Shown here: piece after piece, positions 24,978 to 37,541 of the stretch
How positions within the stretch are numbered: the stretch's first letter is position 1
How the letters are laid out: each line of letters opens with the position of its first letter
Assembly (NCBI RefSeq): GCF_002443255.2
Contig: NW_019211457.1
Location: 29,536,610 to 29,600,609, forward strand
Source: Varroa destructor
Taxonomy: Eukaryota; Arthropoda; Arachnida; Mesostigmata; Varroidae
Direction of reading: 5' to 3'
DNA: 64,000 nucleotides
Made by a program: the position numbers and the translations under genes
Notes under the pieces: generated by a model
The model's database searches: none
Told to the model about the DNA's origin: nothing
Seen by the model: only the letters and a program-made list of their open reading frames with translations

Positions 24978-27359
24978 CGGCAAAAATCACTTGAGGAGAC
25001 TTTATTTTACGCCTGTTGAAGCACCGGCAGGTGTGGAAATTATTGCGACAAGGACCCCGCTCCTTATTTAAAACGAACGAAGTTAATTTGTACAGACTCT
25101 TCAACTGACGGGTAACTTTTACCCCATCGTGTATATATATATGTTATAAGCACAGGGCTTTCCTGGTGGTTAGTACAGTCGTTAAAAAGTGATTTCCATG
25201 AAGATCAAGGTCAAGCTTCGGCAGAATCGTAATTTTAAGGGCTGTGACTGAATTGCTACAAGTTTGATCTCACCGTTTTAAGCATGTATTAAACTGTCTA
25301 TTAGAACATAAAGCAGTACGCTGTTGTGTAGAATTTATTACATCGTTCGTGGTACGAACCACTACGGACTTTGGTACCTTAACCTTGGCTTAAACAACAA
25401 ACAATGCTTCGTCGCTAGCAGAAGGATCATCTAGCTCCAGATCGTCAATGTACGGCCTATCATCAATTTCGATGTGAAAATTACCGATTCATCAAATAGT
25501 CTTCGATGCAGTGAATACTATTACAAAATGCAGCGGTATACGTGCTCGCGTTTTAATTCCTGTGGATGGCTAAATCCCAAACTGAGATCAACGTCTTCTT
25601 CCCGTAAGCTCTCTTAGCACGCTCCAGTTCAATTATACACAATCTGGCAGCCGAACGTGAAGATGTGCCAATAGCTTTGAATTATGCACGCAGAGTGGTT
25701 AAAGCATATTGCGTTAATATTTCGACTTGTGGATACTCCAAAGCTCGCCCAAAGGCGAAAAAGGCCACTGCGGGACCGTTGACTCCGGCTAAGGCCGTGT
25801 TCTCTTATGCGGCTAGCGTGTGCAGCGGTGACTGACTTCGTTGCCGATACATAAAATAGTTCGTAGAATCTGGTGCCTCTTCCGTTCAACAAGCCGGGTG
25901 ATAGCGAATATGGCTCGTAACATTGTTTCTTGACCCACTTCGGCTATTCGGAATCCCACGGTGATTGCTTCCTTGATCAGTCAGTCAAAAACAATAATGA
26001 TAACCACTTGCGGTGTGGCTCACGTTCACACGTGTGGTAGGTATGCATATTGGCATATATGGAATACCCAAATATAATCCCACTTGGCTGGTCGCTCCCT
26101 GTGCTGGAGATTTCGGGAAGCTCTTGGCCTATTTGTGGCGAAATCAGGCTCAACAGATACTCCACTGAGAATGTTAAACTATCCATCGCGCTCAAACAGA
26201 CCAACTAGTCTACAAGCAGGCATTTTAGAGAGCAGTGTCCTGTGAACAAGGATGCAGACCAAGCGGTGAAGGTTTCCAGACGGACAAATCTATCATAACA
26301 GCCGAGCAATCTTCATCGAGTGCAAAACAAAAGCTAGGCGTGAATGGAAGCGCAAATTAGACACGCCTGACACGGTGCCTGGCGATTGCACGCAGAGAAC
26401 GAAGGATAAAGGACATTATAAAAGGATAGAAAATAATACAGAAAAAGAAAGAGTTGTAGCTCTATGGAGGCACCGTAGACAAAACGGCGGAAACAGCGGT
26501 GTTCATTAACTACTATTACCATTGACAAAACGGAAGTGGAGATTAATTAATTAATGAAAGTTTAGTATTAACCCAGAAGTAAAAGATCTCGATTTCTCGT
26601 AGGCGTCTAAAGATTTTAATGAGGTTGCATTTTCTGTTAAACCATTTTCTGGTTCTTAGTTCTTAAGTGAACACTATAGTTAATTGGTTTAAATCAATGC
26701 AACCGCATTGCCAGGAGTCAGTACACGTAGATGTTAGCTTGCGGAAGTCTCTTGTTAGATAGTCAGATAGGAATAATGTCATATGGTGCTCTATAAATTA
26801 ATAAATTTAAGATGACATGAACTATGAATAAATTATAGGTAGTAGGTAAGCCAAATAGGTAAAAGGGGTAAACGCTTGACCTTTTGTCTAAATTGCTTTC
26901 GTCTGAAATTTCAATGATACCTTAAAATATGTCCTCAATATTCGAATGCAGCCGTGTAGGACAACAGGCGAAACGTTACTGAAATCGGTTTTCATTACTT
27001 GAAAGGCCATACAATACGGCAATTATCATTACGGGAGACATCGATTATTTCTCGGCCTTCGTCTTTCCTACAGGTTCGACAAGCGTGTCGAAAACGGAAC
27101 GAGACATAGAACCTAGGGCGAGCCTATTTTCTGACTGGACTGAATACAGGAGCGTGTTCCCAATTTTGAGTATATTATCCGAATTTTCTTTACTGAGTAG
27201 ATATATAACAGAGATCTGACAGACTGAACCGAACCAATGATGGGGGGAAGAGTAGTAGATGAAGTACTTATAGATATCAAGCGTAATCTGTCTACATCCT
27301 TATAAAAATTCCTACTCTTATTGATATTTCGACGAATAAACATGTTTCCTTTTTATTTG

Positions 27360-27377
27360 TTTTTTTTTTTTTTTTTT
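27360..27377. repeat. T18 homopolymer
   Basis: A run of 18 T residues. On the minus strand it is an A run, which could mark the 3' end of an old retroposed sequence, but no recognisable retroposon lies next to it. Confidence 0.95.
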
Positions 27378-27996
27378 ATCTAACGCAGCCTTATTTTTTA
27401 ACTAGCAAATACCAACGAAGAGAGGTGAAGAAGAGACAAGAATTAACCATGAAATTCTAGGTTATCAAGCTACATTTGTCAAACAAGGGATTTCTTCTGA
27501 GTCGACATTAACACAGACATAGTACGACATGAGTATCAGTTTTTAATAATCTTTGTGATTGTCTTTTTCGAAGCATTATGAAATGTTCTTCACATTAATT
27601 ACTAGGTACATACATTTGTGTACCCAATGCCAATCTAAATGTTTAGTCAAAACTCAGTAAATATCAGGGATTATCGCAAGCAATTTAAAAATCAGAACTA
27701 TAAGCACGTATTAATAAAAGACATAGTAGCATAGTGAACGCTTGTTTTGTTGAAGTACTCCCAGCTGTGGGATTTTCTGTTAAAACTTCCTTTTTATAGC
27801 ATCGAGTTTGCGAGGCTCAAACCTGTCAAACGTACTCCCAAGCGGTTACGCTGTCCTAAGTACCGCGTCACTTGAATTGTGTGTGAACTAATTGTTTAGT
27901 AAATAATATCACCAAATTCGTATCGTTGTATATAACCAGAAATTGTGCTACTCATAAACAGCGTATGTTAACCCAATCGTGCTATTGTCGAAAATA

Positions 27997-28068
27997 ATTT
28001 TTAACGAAATTACGAAACAAATTCAATTTTTCTAAAAATTAAATTTGTTTCGTAATTTCGTTAAAAAT
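27997..28068. repeat. Perfect 27-bp inverted repeat (hairpin)
   Basis: The left arm at 27997-28023 is the exact reverse complement of the right arm at 28042-28068, with an 18-nt AT-rich loop at 28024-28041. The core of each arm is the motif TAACGAAATTACGAAACAAA or its complement. As RNA this would form a 27-bp stem. It could be a foldback MITE-like relic, the trace of a template switch during replication, or a small-RNA precursor. No target-site duplication is evident at its edges. Confidence 0.9.
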
Positions 28069-28070
28069 GA

Positions 28071-28092
28071 TTACTCTATTAGAATAGAGTAA
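28071..28092. repeat. 22-bp palindrome with 10-bp arms
   Basis: The sequence TTACTCTATT at 28071-28080 is followed by AG and then by its exact reverse complement at 28083-28092. It starts 2 bp after the larger 27-bp hairpin, so two independent foldbacks sit side by side. Confidence 0.9.
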
Positions 28093-30416
28093 GTTTGCTT
28101 ATGACTCATAGTAATGGACAGACATTGCATCACAAAGGTGATCATTGTTGTAGAGTGAACTTTTTAAACTTTGCCACAAGGGAATGTCGATCTCAGCTGG
28201 CCTAAAGCATCATTTCATGAATACGTTAAGCCCATTATATCTTGTGCACATATCTCTCTATACCCAGATGTATACGTTTGACCCACTAGCGCTTTGCACT
28301 AATAGTTTTTGTAAATAGAAACCTGATTAATACACACCAAACTTCAAGTACGTACAGCGTGGGGTTTACAATTCGAGCAGTTAATCTGGCGGAGTTACAT
28401 ATATCAACGACAAAGTTGAACATGGATTCAGTAGCACAGGTTGCCATTTTGATATTCTTTTAATGAATGAGATATACTTTGATTATACACGGTACCTGAT
28501 GTAAATTATTGCAATGGACACTGTATAAACACTTAACGCTCATAGTGTTAATAAAATGAACTTCTAAGTGAGTACAAGTAGCGGTTAGGTTCTGACTGCC
28601 TGTTCACATCAAGGACCTAGCATGCCTCGGTTTTTTACTTCGGTTACACACACAGCTAAGCATGGTCAAACGTTAAACGAATTTGGCCTTTTTCTTTGGT
28701 GTCAGTTGTGTACGTTATGGAACAAGATGCCCCGCGCCCATTACGCATGTACAGGAACAAATTTTTTTTTAATCCGCCACGTCAAAGCCAATAATATCAG
28801 AGAGTAACCACCCTTCAGTCGAGTGTAGTATCAATGAACAATATTTAATTACTTTTACTAGTCTTATCGACACTACAGATAGCCGCCCTCTGTGCGTCCA
28901 TAGCAAGTCTATTTCGAAGGAATCGGCGGCAGTGTCATTATCATCGCAACAACATGTCTGTATATCAGAAAAGACGAAACCCTCGTAAGATGCTAGCTTG
29001 GATAGCTGAAACGATACGCCACGATACCTAATTTCAGTAACGAGGCCTTCGTATCAATAACGACGTCCACGTAAATAAGGAATTTGCGCACACACAATGC
29101 GCAAACCTAGGAGACCACAGACATTTCCCTCAGTATCGGTATGCTCTTCTAGCTGACTCTTTCGCTAGGACCAGAGTCAGACCGGAATTCGAGGTCGCTA
29201 TGAGCAAACGATGGAGGATAAAATTGAACTAGACTTCATATCTGAAGAGGAGGTAGCCCGTTAGTGAAGAAGTCATTTTCTCTGTCGCACAGCTGTATTA
29301 TTCCCTCACGACAAAACCTTATGATTATGCAGATTGCCACCGATTCAGTGAACGCTCAAGGATGTACATATGCGTTTTTATTATATGTACGCGTCGATTA
29401 TTCCGGAGAGGCTTCTTCAGACGGCTCAGATACCTTGCCTACGATGTTTATATGTACTTCTAAATAAGGAAAAATTTATGTATCGAGGTAAAATCTTACC
29501 TGTACTCTCGTCTTTTCAAAGGTACGTGAATATAGGGCGAACGCAACGGGTAAGACCTGGATTATGTCATTTTTAAGAATTACTCTCTTCTGATGAATAA
29601 CTGTTCCTGCTATTCTAAGTGTGCGAAAAAAAAAGCCTAATTCTGCACAATAGTAAAAGTTCTCTAGCAAAGCTGGGGCGCTTGCTTAGCTTGTTGGGAT
29701 TCGGCAAGAGTGGCAATTAGCGTTCAATATGTTAGTAGCATGTTCCGGCCCAGGTCGGAATTCGTGTCGTTACTCCAACAGCAACGAGGAAAAACTATTT
29801 GGCCATTTTTATGCCCTATTATCGAGATGCGACAGTCATCGATGTTCCATCCCATATATGCCATGTCGTAGGCAAACAGACTGGGCATCAGCTTGATTAC
29901 CTATTGAACTGCTAACGAAGCAAACGTTGTAGCGGCTATCTCTGCAATACCAACGTAACGCATACATAGACTTATCTCGTTATAGAAAGGTAAGCAAAGA
30001 AATAACACCAAGCAAAAATTATATTTTTTCGCCATTTTTCCAAATATTCATCATTTCTTCGGGCGGCCCTGTTATGGTAATGTAAATTGCCGAATAGTTC
30101 GGATTAGCAGCGTTGTCTTTTTGCGTCTAATTAGAAACACGGTAATGAGTGGTAAGATTAGTTCTTGTTTTTCTTCTTATACATATGACTTAGTTTATAT
30201 GAAGAGAACAAAAGCATGCAGAAGCTTTTGTAAATGTTTATACCGTCACTATTTCTAATATATAGATACTTTTGCTTTACTGCTTATATTGCTTTACTGA
30301 AATAACATGTTAACATAAAACAACATTTAAATATGCAGATTCAAGTTGTATCTTCAATCTAACATTTAACTATCACGGAACTCTGCACTCTCTTTTGCCA
30401 AGGACAGACAACGGCC
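28093..30416. other. No gene supported
   Basis: Only short, unrecognised open frames (all under 70 codons) and one small stem-loop at 29083-29105. Confidence 0.5.
29083..29105. repeat. 8-bp stem-loop
   Basis: TTTGCGCA at 29083-29090 and TGCGCAAA at 29098-29105 are exact reverse complements around a 7-nt loop. No adjacent gene gives it a role, and short stems like this are expected by chance in a window of this size. Confidence 0.5.
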
Positions 30417-30484
30417 TATTGGCTCAGTCGGTGGACGAGTACATTCCCACAATCCAGTTAGGGGAACCCATCAAATGGAAGGAA
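30417..30484 (+). repeat. Possible tRNA-derived SINE head (A box only)
   Basis: TGGCTCAGTCGG at 30420-30431 is a perfect A-box match. A damaged B-box candidate (GGGGAACCCATC) follows at about 30460-30471. It lies about 450 bp upstream of the better pair near 30.9 kb, so both may derive from similar insertions. Confidence 0.25.
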
Positions 30485-30870
30485 ATGTCAAAAGCGAACA
30501 TCGTTTATTTGAACGACAAAAAATAATCACAAATTCATCATGATATGAAGGGTAAAAAAATAGAAGGCTTACTCTGCTGTTAGCCCTATTTGACTTTTTC
30601 AAATGCCCAAACAGCGGCAAAATGCAGCGACCACAAAAGAGGATAATGGTGGCTTTTACTCCTGCCTCTTTTAGAAAATTCCCACAACTGTCTCGACGGT
30701 GTCTAAATATTTACGGGACACGTTACGTTCTAACTGTGAGTTTCAAGTTCACTGATCATTTGTACTTCCTACAACTGCAATATTACCTTTTTTTACGGTA
30801 TAGGAACAAGCAGTGGGCGGAAGACTGCAATATAATCATAATTAGGTCATTTAGTTAGCTAGATTAATCC

Positions 30871-30955
30871 GTGACCATGGTAGCGTAGTGGGTATCGTGT
30901 CTGCGTAATTAACTTAGGTAACGGTGTTGGTTTACGTTCGAATCGCGGCGTAAAC
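30871..30955 (+). repeat. tRNA-like pol III promoter pair, probable SINE or tRNA relic
   Basis: TAGCGTAGTGGG at 30881-30892 matches the A-box consensus TRGYNNARNNGG. GTTCGAATC at 30936-30944 matches the B-box consensus GWTCRANNC. The two lie about 45 nt apart, within the range seen in tRNA genes and tRNA-derived SINEs. The text from CCATGGTAGCG to TGTCTGCG also resembles the D-arm region of a tRNA. The intervening sequence does not form a clean anticodon arm and the T stem is not paired, so this is unlikely to be a working tRNA gene. The 3' extent of any SINE body is unknown. Confidence 0.45.
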
Positions 30956-33900
30956 AGAACTGGTTTTGTGTTCCAGGCCGGAACCAGCTGTCTAAAGTAA
31001 TGACTATTGGCTTAAATATTGGACGTAAAACATAACTACCACAATTAAATCCATCCAGACGTATGGTACGAGCTAAAGCGTTTTTGACGACCATTTTCAG
31101 GCCAGCTTGGCGTAATACGAGCTCTTTCCACGGAAATAGGTGCGTTTTCCTCGATGTATTCGTTAATTACTAGTACCTGTGTTTATGAACAGATGCTTCG
31201 TTGGAGTTTCGAGTCGTCTAAAAACGCTTACCTAAGAAATTATCTGGAAATGCCTAAAGTAGGCACTGCATAATGTAGCTAACCTAATTGTACCTAAAGC
31301 GGACATACAAAGGTGCTTTGTTAGTGGCTTGTTTATAAGATAACTCTATTTACATGCTAAGACACATCTACTTAGAGTTCCATCAAAAGAATTCTTTTAC
31401 TATTAAAGTCCATAGAGCTTGTACGAGATTCAATTACCCTAATAGCAGGGAAGGTAGTGGGTCAATCTTATAACGGTTAAGCTTTAGGTTTTATCTCCAA
31501 CTGGGGCTCAGTGATTTTTTCAAATTATTTTAATTCTTACTTCTAGCGAACCGCGCAGTCAGCTTTAGCATGCGTGAATATCACTACATTGCCTATTTAT
31601 AATATTCGAAATTGGTCTCCACCGTGTTGGAGTCATTATCGCTCGTTACAAAGGTATCCAGGTTGACAGTTTTTAACACCTGCAGAGAATTAGCTCTAAT
31701 TATATTACCGTAAGCATTAGGCTTACATCACTTTTGTCTATCTCATCAAATTATTGGCTCGACTTTGAACGCAATGTTAAATTTACTAGGTTTATATTTC
31801 TATTAGTCAGAACTGCGTGTTTTTTTGTGAAGTGGTGAAGTGACGATGACAGTTGAAATGATTATAGGTATTCACTTGCTTTTAGTATTTATCGTTAGAT
31901 TTCGGCCTCACATGACACGAAATTCATCTCAAATCAAATTGACGCATGTCTCTCGACGGACTATTGGCACTACTTCATCTGACTAGGGATTGATTGTCCT
32001 ATTTGCGCTCTGGCCAACATGGCTCTCCCTAACAAACGTTCGTTTACTATGAATTGAAGATTAGCTTGCTCTGGTCATAGAGTATAGAGGAGTTCCGTTC
32101 AATCGAGAACTTTCACCGTCAAATTTGAATTTTCCACTTCGGTACGTCAATGTGATTTTATAAACACTGTCATTTGAACTTTGTGATAATTAGTACTAAT
32201 TGCTATTCAGCAACAATATTTTATTGAATATTTTGTATTCAAGGGCAGTGGGTTTGAATGTGAAGACCTATATCCAGTATCCTCAGTCTTCTTGGTTATC
32301 CTGTGATTTCAACGAGGCTTGTATGGACGGACAGGAAGTCATAATAGTACACAACAGAGATGATATTTTTCTGACGGATCATTTTGTAGAATCTTGTAAC
32401 ACAGAATAACATCGAAATAATTCGGCATGAATGCGTGCTTGTGCAACTGTAATTAAAATATTGCTGTGCAGTGATGAGTTAACCGTTTGCGGTGATAATT
32501 TGCTCAGTTAACAACATTACATACGCACAGAATCCAGACAATCGTTCCTTTAAATACGCAAATACATGCACAGGATGAAACCTCTAAACTGAGTCTTTTT
32601 TTGTTTTTTTTTTTAAATTTATAATACTTTAGCTAAAAATAAAAAATGTTTCAGTAATTTTTTTATGTGTGATCATCATGTTCATTCAATACAATCTTCG
32701 TTTATCTCGATTAAGCGATAACTCGGGTCTTGAACTGTCTACCAGCCAGTTCGATAGTGTAAATCTAGACTCGGATAGATGCGAGCGATACAGACAATCA
32801 AGCGGAAACAACTTTTGGACAAATAGGGGACTGAAAGTCCTAAAAGTACAAAGCTCAGAACGAGCAAAATGTCAAAAGGCGCAAAAGAAGTACCCTTTAA
32901 TTAGACAGCCCAATCAGAGCTAAACATTCTTCTTTCCAACACAGCCGTTAATTTCCTCATCAAAAATTTGAAATTACCATAACTAGCTTTTCGCGACACG
33001 TTAATAAATTTTCAATCCTTTGAATCAGGATCGTTCGCTTTGCCTCTCGGAAATCGTCTTAGGATTTTTTTGAAGTCGTCTGGATCCCGACAAGAACGTA
33101 GGCCATCACGCTTGGCCAAAAGAGGAAATTTACAATTTCGAGAAAAAGATTAATCTTTGTGCAAATCCTAATGACGAAATAGTGCTTTTAACGTTTGCAA
33201 GTTCGTTTGCATCTTCATTACAACAAACTTTCCTTTTTTAGCACCTATTTCGGATAAACTCCGCAAGTTACCTGTTTAAAACTGTGTCAGTTTAATCACT
33301 GTAGGATGTATGTGTACATACACGCCATTTGTCAATACAAGAGAAATTTGCCAGCCACTTTTACGATGTTACGATGCCCTAATTTAACGACCGCTCGACT
33401 TTTCATATAACTTTCACATAATAAAAACTGTCAATTCAACTTAATATTCGAGGAAGTAGATTAACACTGACGGTCATATACTCAACCTGTCACTAACTAG
33501 TAGATTCTAGCCTCGTAGCTAGACATGTCACATCTGCTTCAAACCGTTGATTTTATCTCAGGTTAACGATCATCAGCACTGTCACACTGCGAGATAACCC
33601 TACTATAGTTTTTCGAAACATCAGCACAGCTTTGAGGTTCAAAAGCCAATTTTAACAACGTTCAAGGCCTCATTGACCTCAAGTAATCGTGAGTGGCAGA
33701 TTGGAACCGAGAAAAACTCACTCTGTCCGGAACTAAATGGCACATTCCAAAAAAGCACAGATATGTCTCATGGCTAAACACGTCTGGCAGCCATATACGT
33801 GGGGGGAAACTTTTACTAGGACAAAACACTATTCGAACGGGCGATCACGCATTGCGGTGTACTAATGATTATAAGATCATCCATCTTCGATTGAATACCC

Positions 33901-35936
33901 ACAGTATCAGGATCATACAACAATCGCCAATGCTGGCCATTACGTTTCAAATAATCTGTGACTAAGATAACCGCCGCGGAGTTTCTTTTCAGTCTCATAA
34001 TGAAATACGGTTTTCGATAACTTTCTCATATGAATCGGGCGTGCCAAAAAAAAAGTGCCGAGATTTCATGCTGAATACATTGTTTAGCTGTGACAAAAGC
34101 CTTCAGGAATCTAGTAGATAAAACAGTCTAATGAGGCCTCTAGGCCAGGGTTCGCATCATAAGGCTACTCTCAATTTCATAAAGTAGTGGCTTACGAACG
34201 ATTTATGGCTTCCGGTATATGGTGGCTTCGCTTGCTTACTTTGGATACAATTGGATAGAAATAAAGATCAACAATGAAGATGTCTTTCTTCACAAAATAA
34301 GATGCTTTTCGAACCATGCACCTAACGCTCCGCATAATCTATAGGTTTGAGCTTTTGACCTAACAGAATTTCATAGGACAGAATACGATGTCTGTCCAGA
34401 ACGCATCGTGTTGTACCACAAGACACATAGCTATTGCAATCAGCGAGAAAGTGATATTCGGACTTTATTAGCTACTGTATCACCGATCCCTTCGGCCTTT
34501 ACCGGACAACTTTGGATAAACGCGACAGGTCAACTTGACCATTCTTCCAGACGAATTTTGTTAAGAGTACAAATAGGTTTCCCAAACGTTGTCTAAGTTC
34601 CGATTCCTAATGCTAGTAAAGGTGTTTGCCCAAGCTCCCTTGACTTGCCCCTATGCTTATGTCGAACCGTGTCACAGAAAGCAGAAAATCGAAATTGGAA
34701 AAAAGTAAGGGTAAGGTCTGTATGACAACACAAAACACGTGGGGAAACCAAATAAACTCCATACAACGACGTCAAGATGCGCACAAAAATTATCGAGTCT
34801 TTACCATTACGGATATATGATGGTGTTCTAACCCAGACGTGAGCGAAACGGCACTAAACCGTGTTCTGTGAACCCTATCTGATACTAGAGACACCACATG
34901 TTGAAAGTCTCTTCGAGTTAGCAACCTAACCGCTATCTTCTCCCAACTTCTGATGGTTCTCAAGTCTTCTCTTGTTCTCGCTCTACTATGGCGGAATCTA
35001 GTTGCCCAGCAACGCTACATGTAGTTATCGCGCAAATTGTATTCGAAATTGGCGCCGCACTTACTGGACAGCCTTGCAGACGAACAAGAGAACAGACATG
35101 AACAAACCATATAAACCCATATAGAGAATATATCAGTTTGAGTCAGACGGTACTCCCTTTGCAATTCCACTTGCATCGACGGTACATCGAACGAGTTCAT
35201 GTTGCGCCACGAAAGAGTCGACGTTACCACGGAGGTTTTTGCCCTTAAGACGAAAAAAAGCAGAAACTGCACAAAAATGCTTGGAAAGGCGAGTACAATA
35301 CATTCATCAATGCAAAGTTCATCGAAGAGCATCAGTACATTAAGTACGTACACAGGAATGCCAGCTTGTGCTTAAAAATTAATCCTTCCGCAGTAATCAG
35401 TCTTCCGCAATGAATCCTTCCTTTCCTATCAGTTGCCTATCAGTTGGCTGTCCTAATAGGCTTCAGTTCAAAATCAGATCTAAATGCCGACATATACCTT
35501 TTCCGAGCCATAAAGCTTGTTATTAGTAAATTAAGTGCATTTTTTCATCTGCGATCGGTTCTTTGATTAATATTGCTTTTAATAATAGTAAGAATAATGA
35601 TAATATGAAGCATAGACTAATTGCCGTACCTTAGTAATAATTGAGCTGTTCGACAATATTTTCGAAAAAAGCTTTATACGATTCGTTATTACCGATATGT
35701 TTGTGTTTATATTCATACTACTTGCATGGCTTCCTGAGCATTAATGGCGGATGTTAACTTATTTTAAAAAGAACCTACCCCCTGCTGTAGTGGAAAACGG
35801 GGTCGAGGCAGTTATTTCCTACAGAATTATCCAGATTCATTATTGCATCTGAATTTGCATCCAGTTGGCATTGGCTGGCAACTTCCTACTATAAAAACAT
35901 AGCTTAGCTAACTATTTTATATGAATGACATAAGAG
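30956..35936. other. No gene supported
   Basis: The longest frame is 112 codons on the minus strand at 35353-35015. It is hydrophobic in its first half and matches nothing I know. No RNA gene or transposon was seen. Confidence 0.5.
35425..35446. repeat. 11-bp perfect tandem duplication
   Basis: CCTATCAGTTG occurs twice in direct succession (35425-35435 and 35436-35446). It is a minor slippage event. Confidence 0.9.
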
Positions 35937-36064
35937 CGGCATAGAAACCACTTGAAGTAGAAATACTTCAAGTGGTTCCTATTCTAATTAATATACTATT
36001 ATTATATATATATTAATATAGTTAATATAGTAAAGTACTTCTACTTCAAGTGGTTTCTATGCCG
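35937..36064. repeat. 128-bp quasi-palindrome with three copies of one arm
   Basis: The left arm at 35937-35968 and right arm at 36033-36064 are 32-nt reverse complements with one mismatch. The left arm also pairs with a middle copy: 35941-35959 against 35964-35982, 19 nt with one mismatch and a 4-nt loop (GAAA). The middle and right copies are therefore direct repeats of each other and both are inverted relative to the left one. The 50-nt spacer between the middle and right copies is almost pure A/T. No clear target duplication flanks the outer ends. It could be a small foldback transposon relic or the product of serial template switching. Confidence 0.9.
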
Positions 36065-37541
36065 GACAGGTGATAAACTATCGCCAAAGGACAGTGATGA
36101 CAAACCTCAAAGCGAGGTACCTGACGATGGTAGACGTACTTCAACGTTACGGTCCTAGGTAGCCACTCTTCAACCGATCATAACTCCTGAGGCATTTGTC
36201 ACATATAGTCGACCAGTGAACAAAGCGATCCTTTCTTTGACAGCAGAGCAGACAGCAAAGACAACTTCTTCGCAAAGCCTTCAACTTGCGGGCTTTTCAC
36301 ACGTACACAACTTGTTTGTCTGGACGGGTGGCAGACGTTAAACGTCATAGAAGACAGAAGACGTTTTTTGCGTTAGAGTCCCTGCGATGTTGGCACTCCG
36401 GCTAAACGTTGTTGTTGAATAAAAACAGACGATGATCTTTCAAAGTATCGGCGTCATTGTCGTACAGATAATGAGTAAGCGCTGCCAGAAACTTGCATCA
36501 AAATGGATACGCTTTTGTCGACGAATTTTTGGCAAAACTGCTATCCTGAAGTAGAAAAACACGGCCTCTAACATGTTGAGGGTCACATCCAATGCTAAAG
36601 GCATTAGGTTTCTTTGCATGAGGTTTCATGTTTTGGTATAAAGACTATACAGCCATTTACGATGTGAGGTTTGCGATAGCGGACGCTAAAAGTTGATTGG
36701 GTTAATGCACGATCTGTCGCAGGTTTTTAATACGACAGTTATAGGGGATGGCTCGATCTTGCCGGCCAGTACACAGCTCTTTGAGTGCGTCGTCATGATA
36801 TCTAGCAGGCAGCCACACTGATTTAAATTGCAGTGTAGGCAAAAAAATATTACTAGAAATTAAAACGGTAGAAAAAATCAATGTAGCAGAAATTACAAAT
36901 AAAAAAGTATGTCGTTTTATAGGTCTATTGAAGAAAACCAAGAGAAGACCAGCAAAATCCGCTCCGAAGACTATATCTAGTTAGGGCAGCGCTTTGAGGC
37001 GAAACCGAAAAGATGATACTCAAGGCCTGATTTTACAGCTAGACTAACTAACGGGAGAGTATTAAAACAGGATTCTTATGGTTACCATTTTTACGTCGGC
37101 ATAGCAGAAATAAAAAACGTAGTTGAGTAACGCTATGGCAGATTGGCCTGTCTTATTTCTATGACATGAATTCTAACAAGAACCGAACACTAGTAGTACC
37201 CGTTAACGTGGAACTTATAAACTTGAATACACAAAATTAGAGCACTAACCCTTTCTGGAAGCAATTGAATTCTAACAGTACAAAAAAATAGGCAAGAATT
37301 CTTAACATAAACTATTCACATTTTCATTTATTACCCTTTTAGTACCTCTGATACCATACAGCGTTCCTAAGCCCTATCAGTAGCAATCCATTATTTTGTT
37401 TTATTAGCTCTTTAATAAAAACACATAAAGCAAGCAGACATGTTAATTAGCAGCGGCCTAAACAATAGGACACTCGAGGAATTGACTGCCTAATCGCTGT
37501 AAGACGGTTATTCAATTAACAATGCGGTGTTTCCGTGCGTG
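36065..37541. other. No gene supported
   Basis: The minus-strand frame at 36941-36702 encodes a basic start followed by about 20 hydrophobic residues, like a signal anchor. It begins with TTG and has no ATG, so it is not a supported gene. Confidence 0.5.

Larger units (their letters stand above)
24013..27996. other. No gene supported
   Basis: Contents I can name are a 10-bp stem with one G-U pair at 24256-24279 followed by a T run, the transposon-end-like repeat at 24954-24977, a weak tRNA-like stretch at 25160-25220 and the T18 tract at 27360. No coding region is recognisable. Confidence 0.5.

Noticed and set aside
26831..26850. Text AGGTAGTAGGTAA, partly like the let-7 seed region
   Set aside because: The mature sequence does not match beyond the core, and no complementary arm forms a hairpin.
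30881..30955. A functional tRNA gene
   Set aside because: The A and B boxes match, but no clean cloverleaf forms: the anticodon arm and T stem do not pair, so it is listed only as a tRNA-like relic.
36702..36941. Minus-strand frame with a signal-anchor-like start
   Set aside because: It begins with TTG, has no ATG, and shows no recognisable domain after the hydrophobic stretch.
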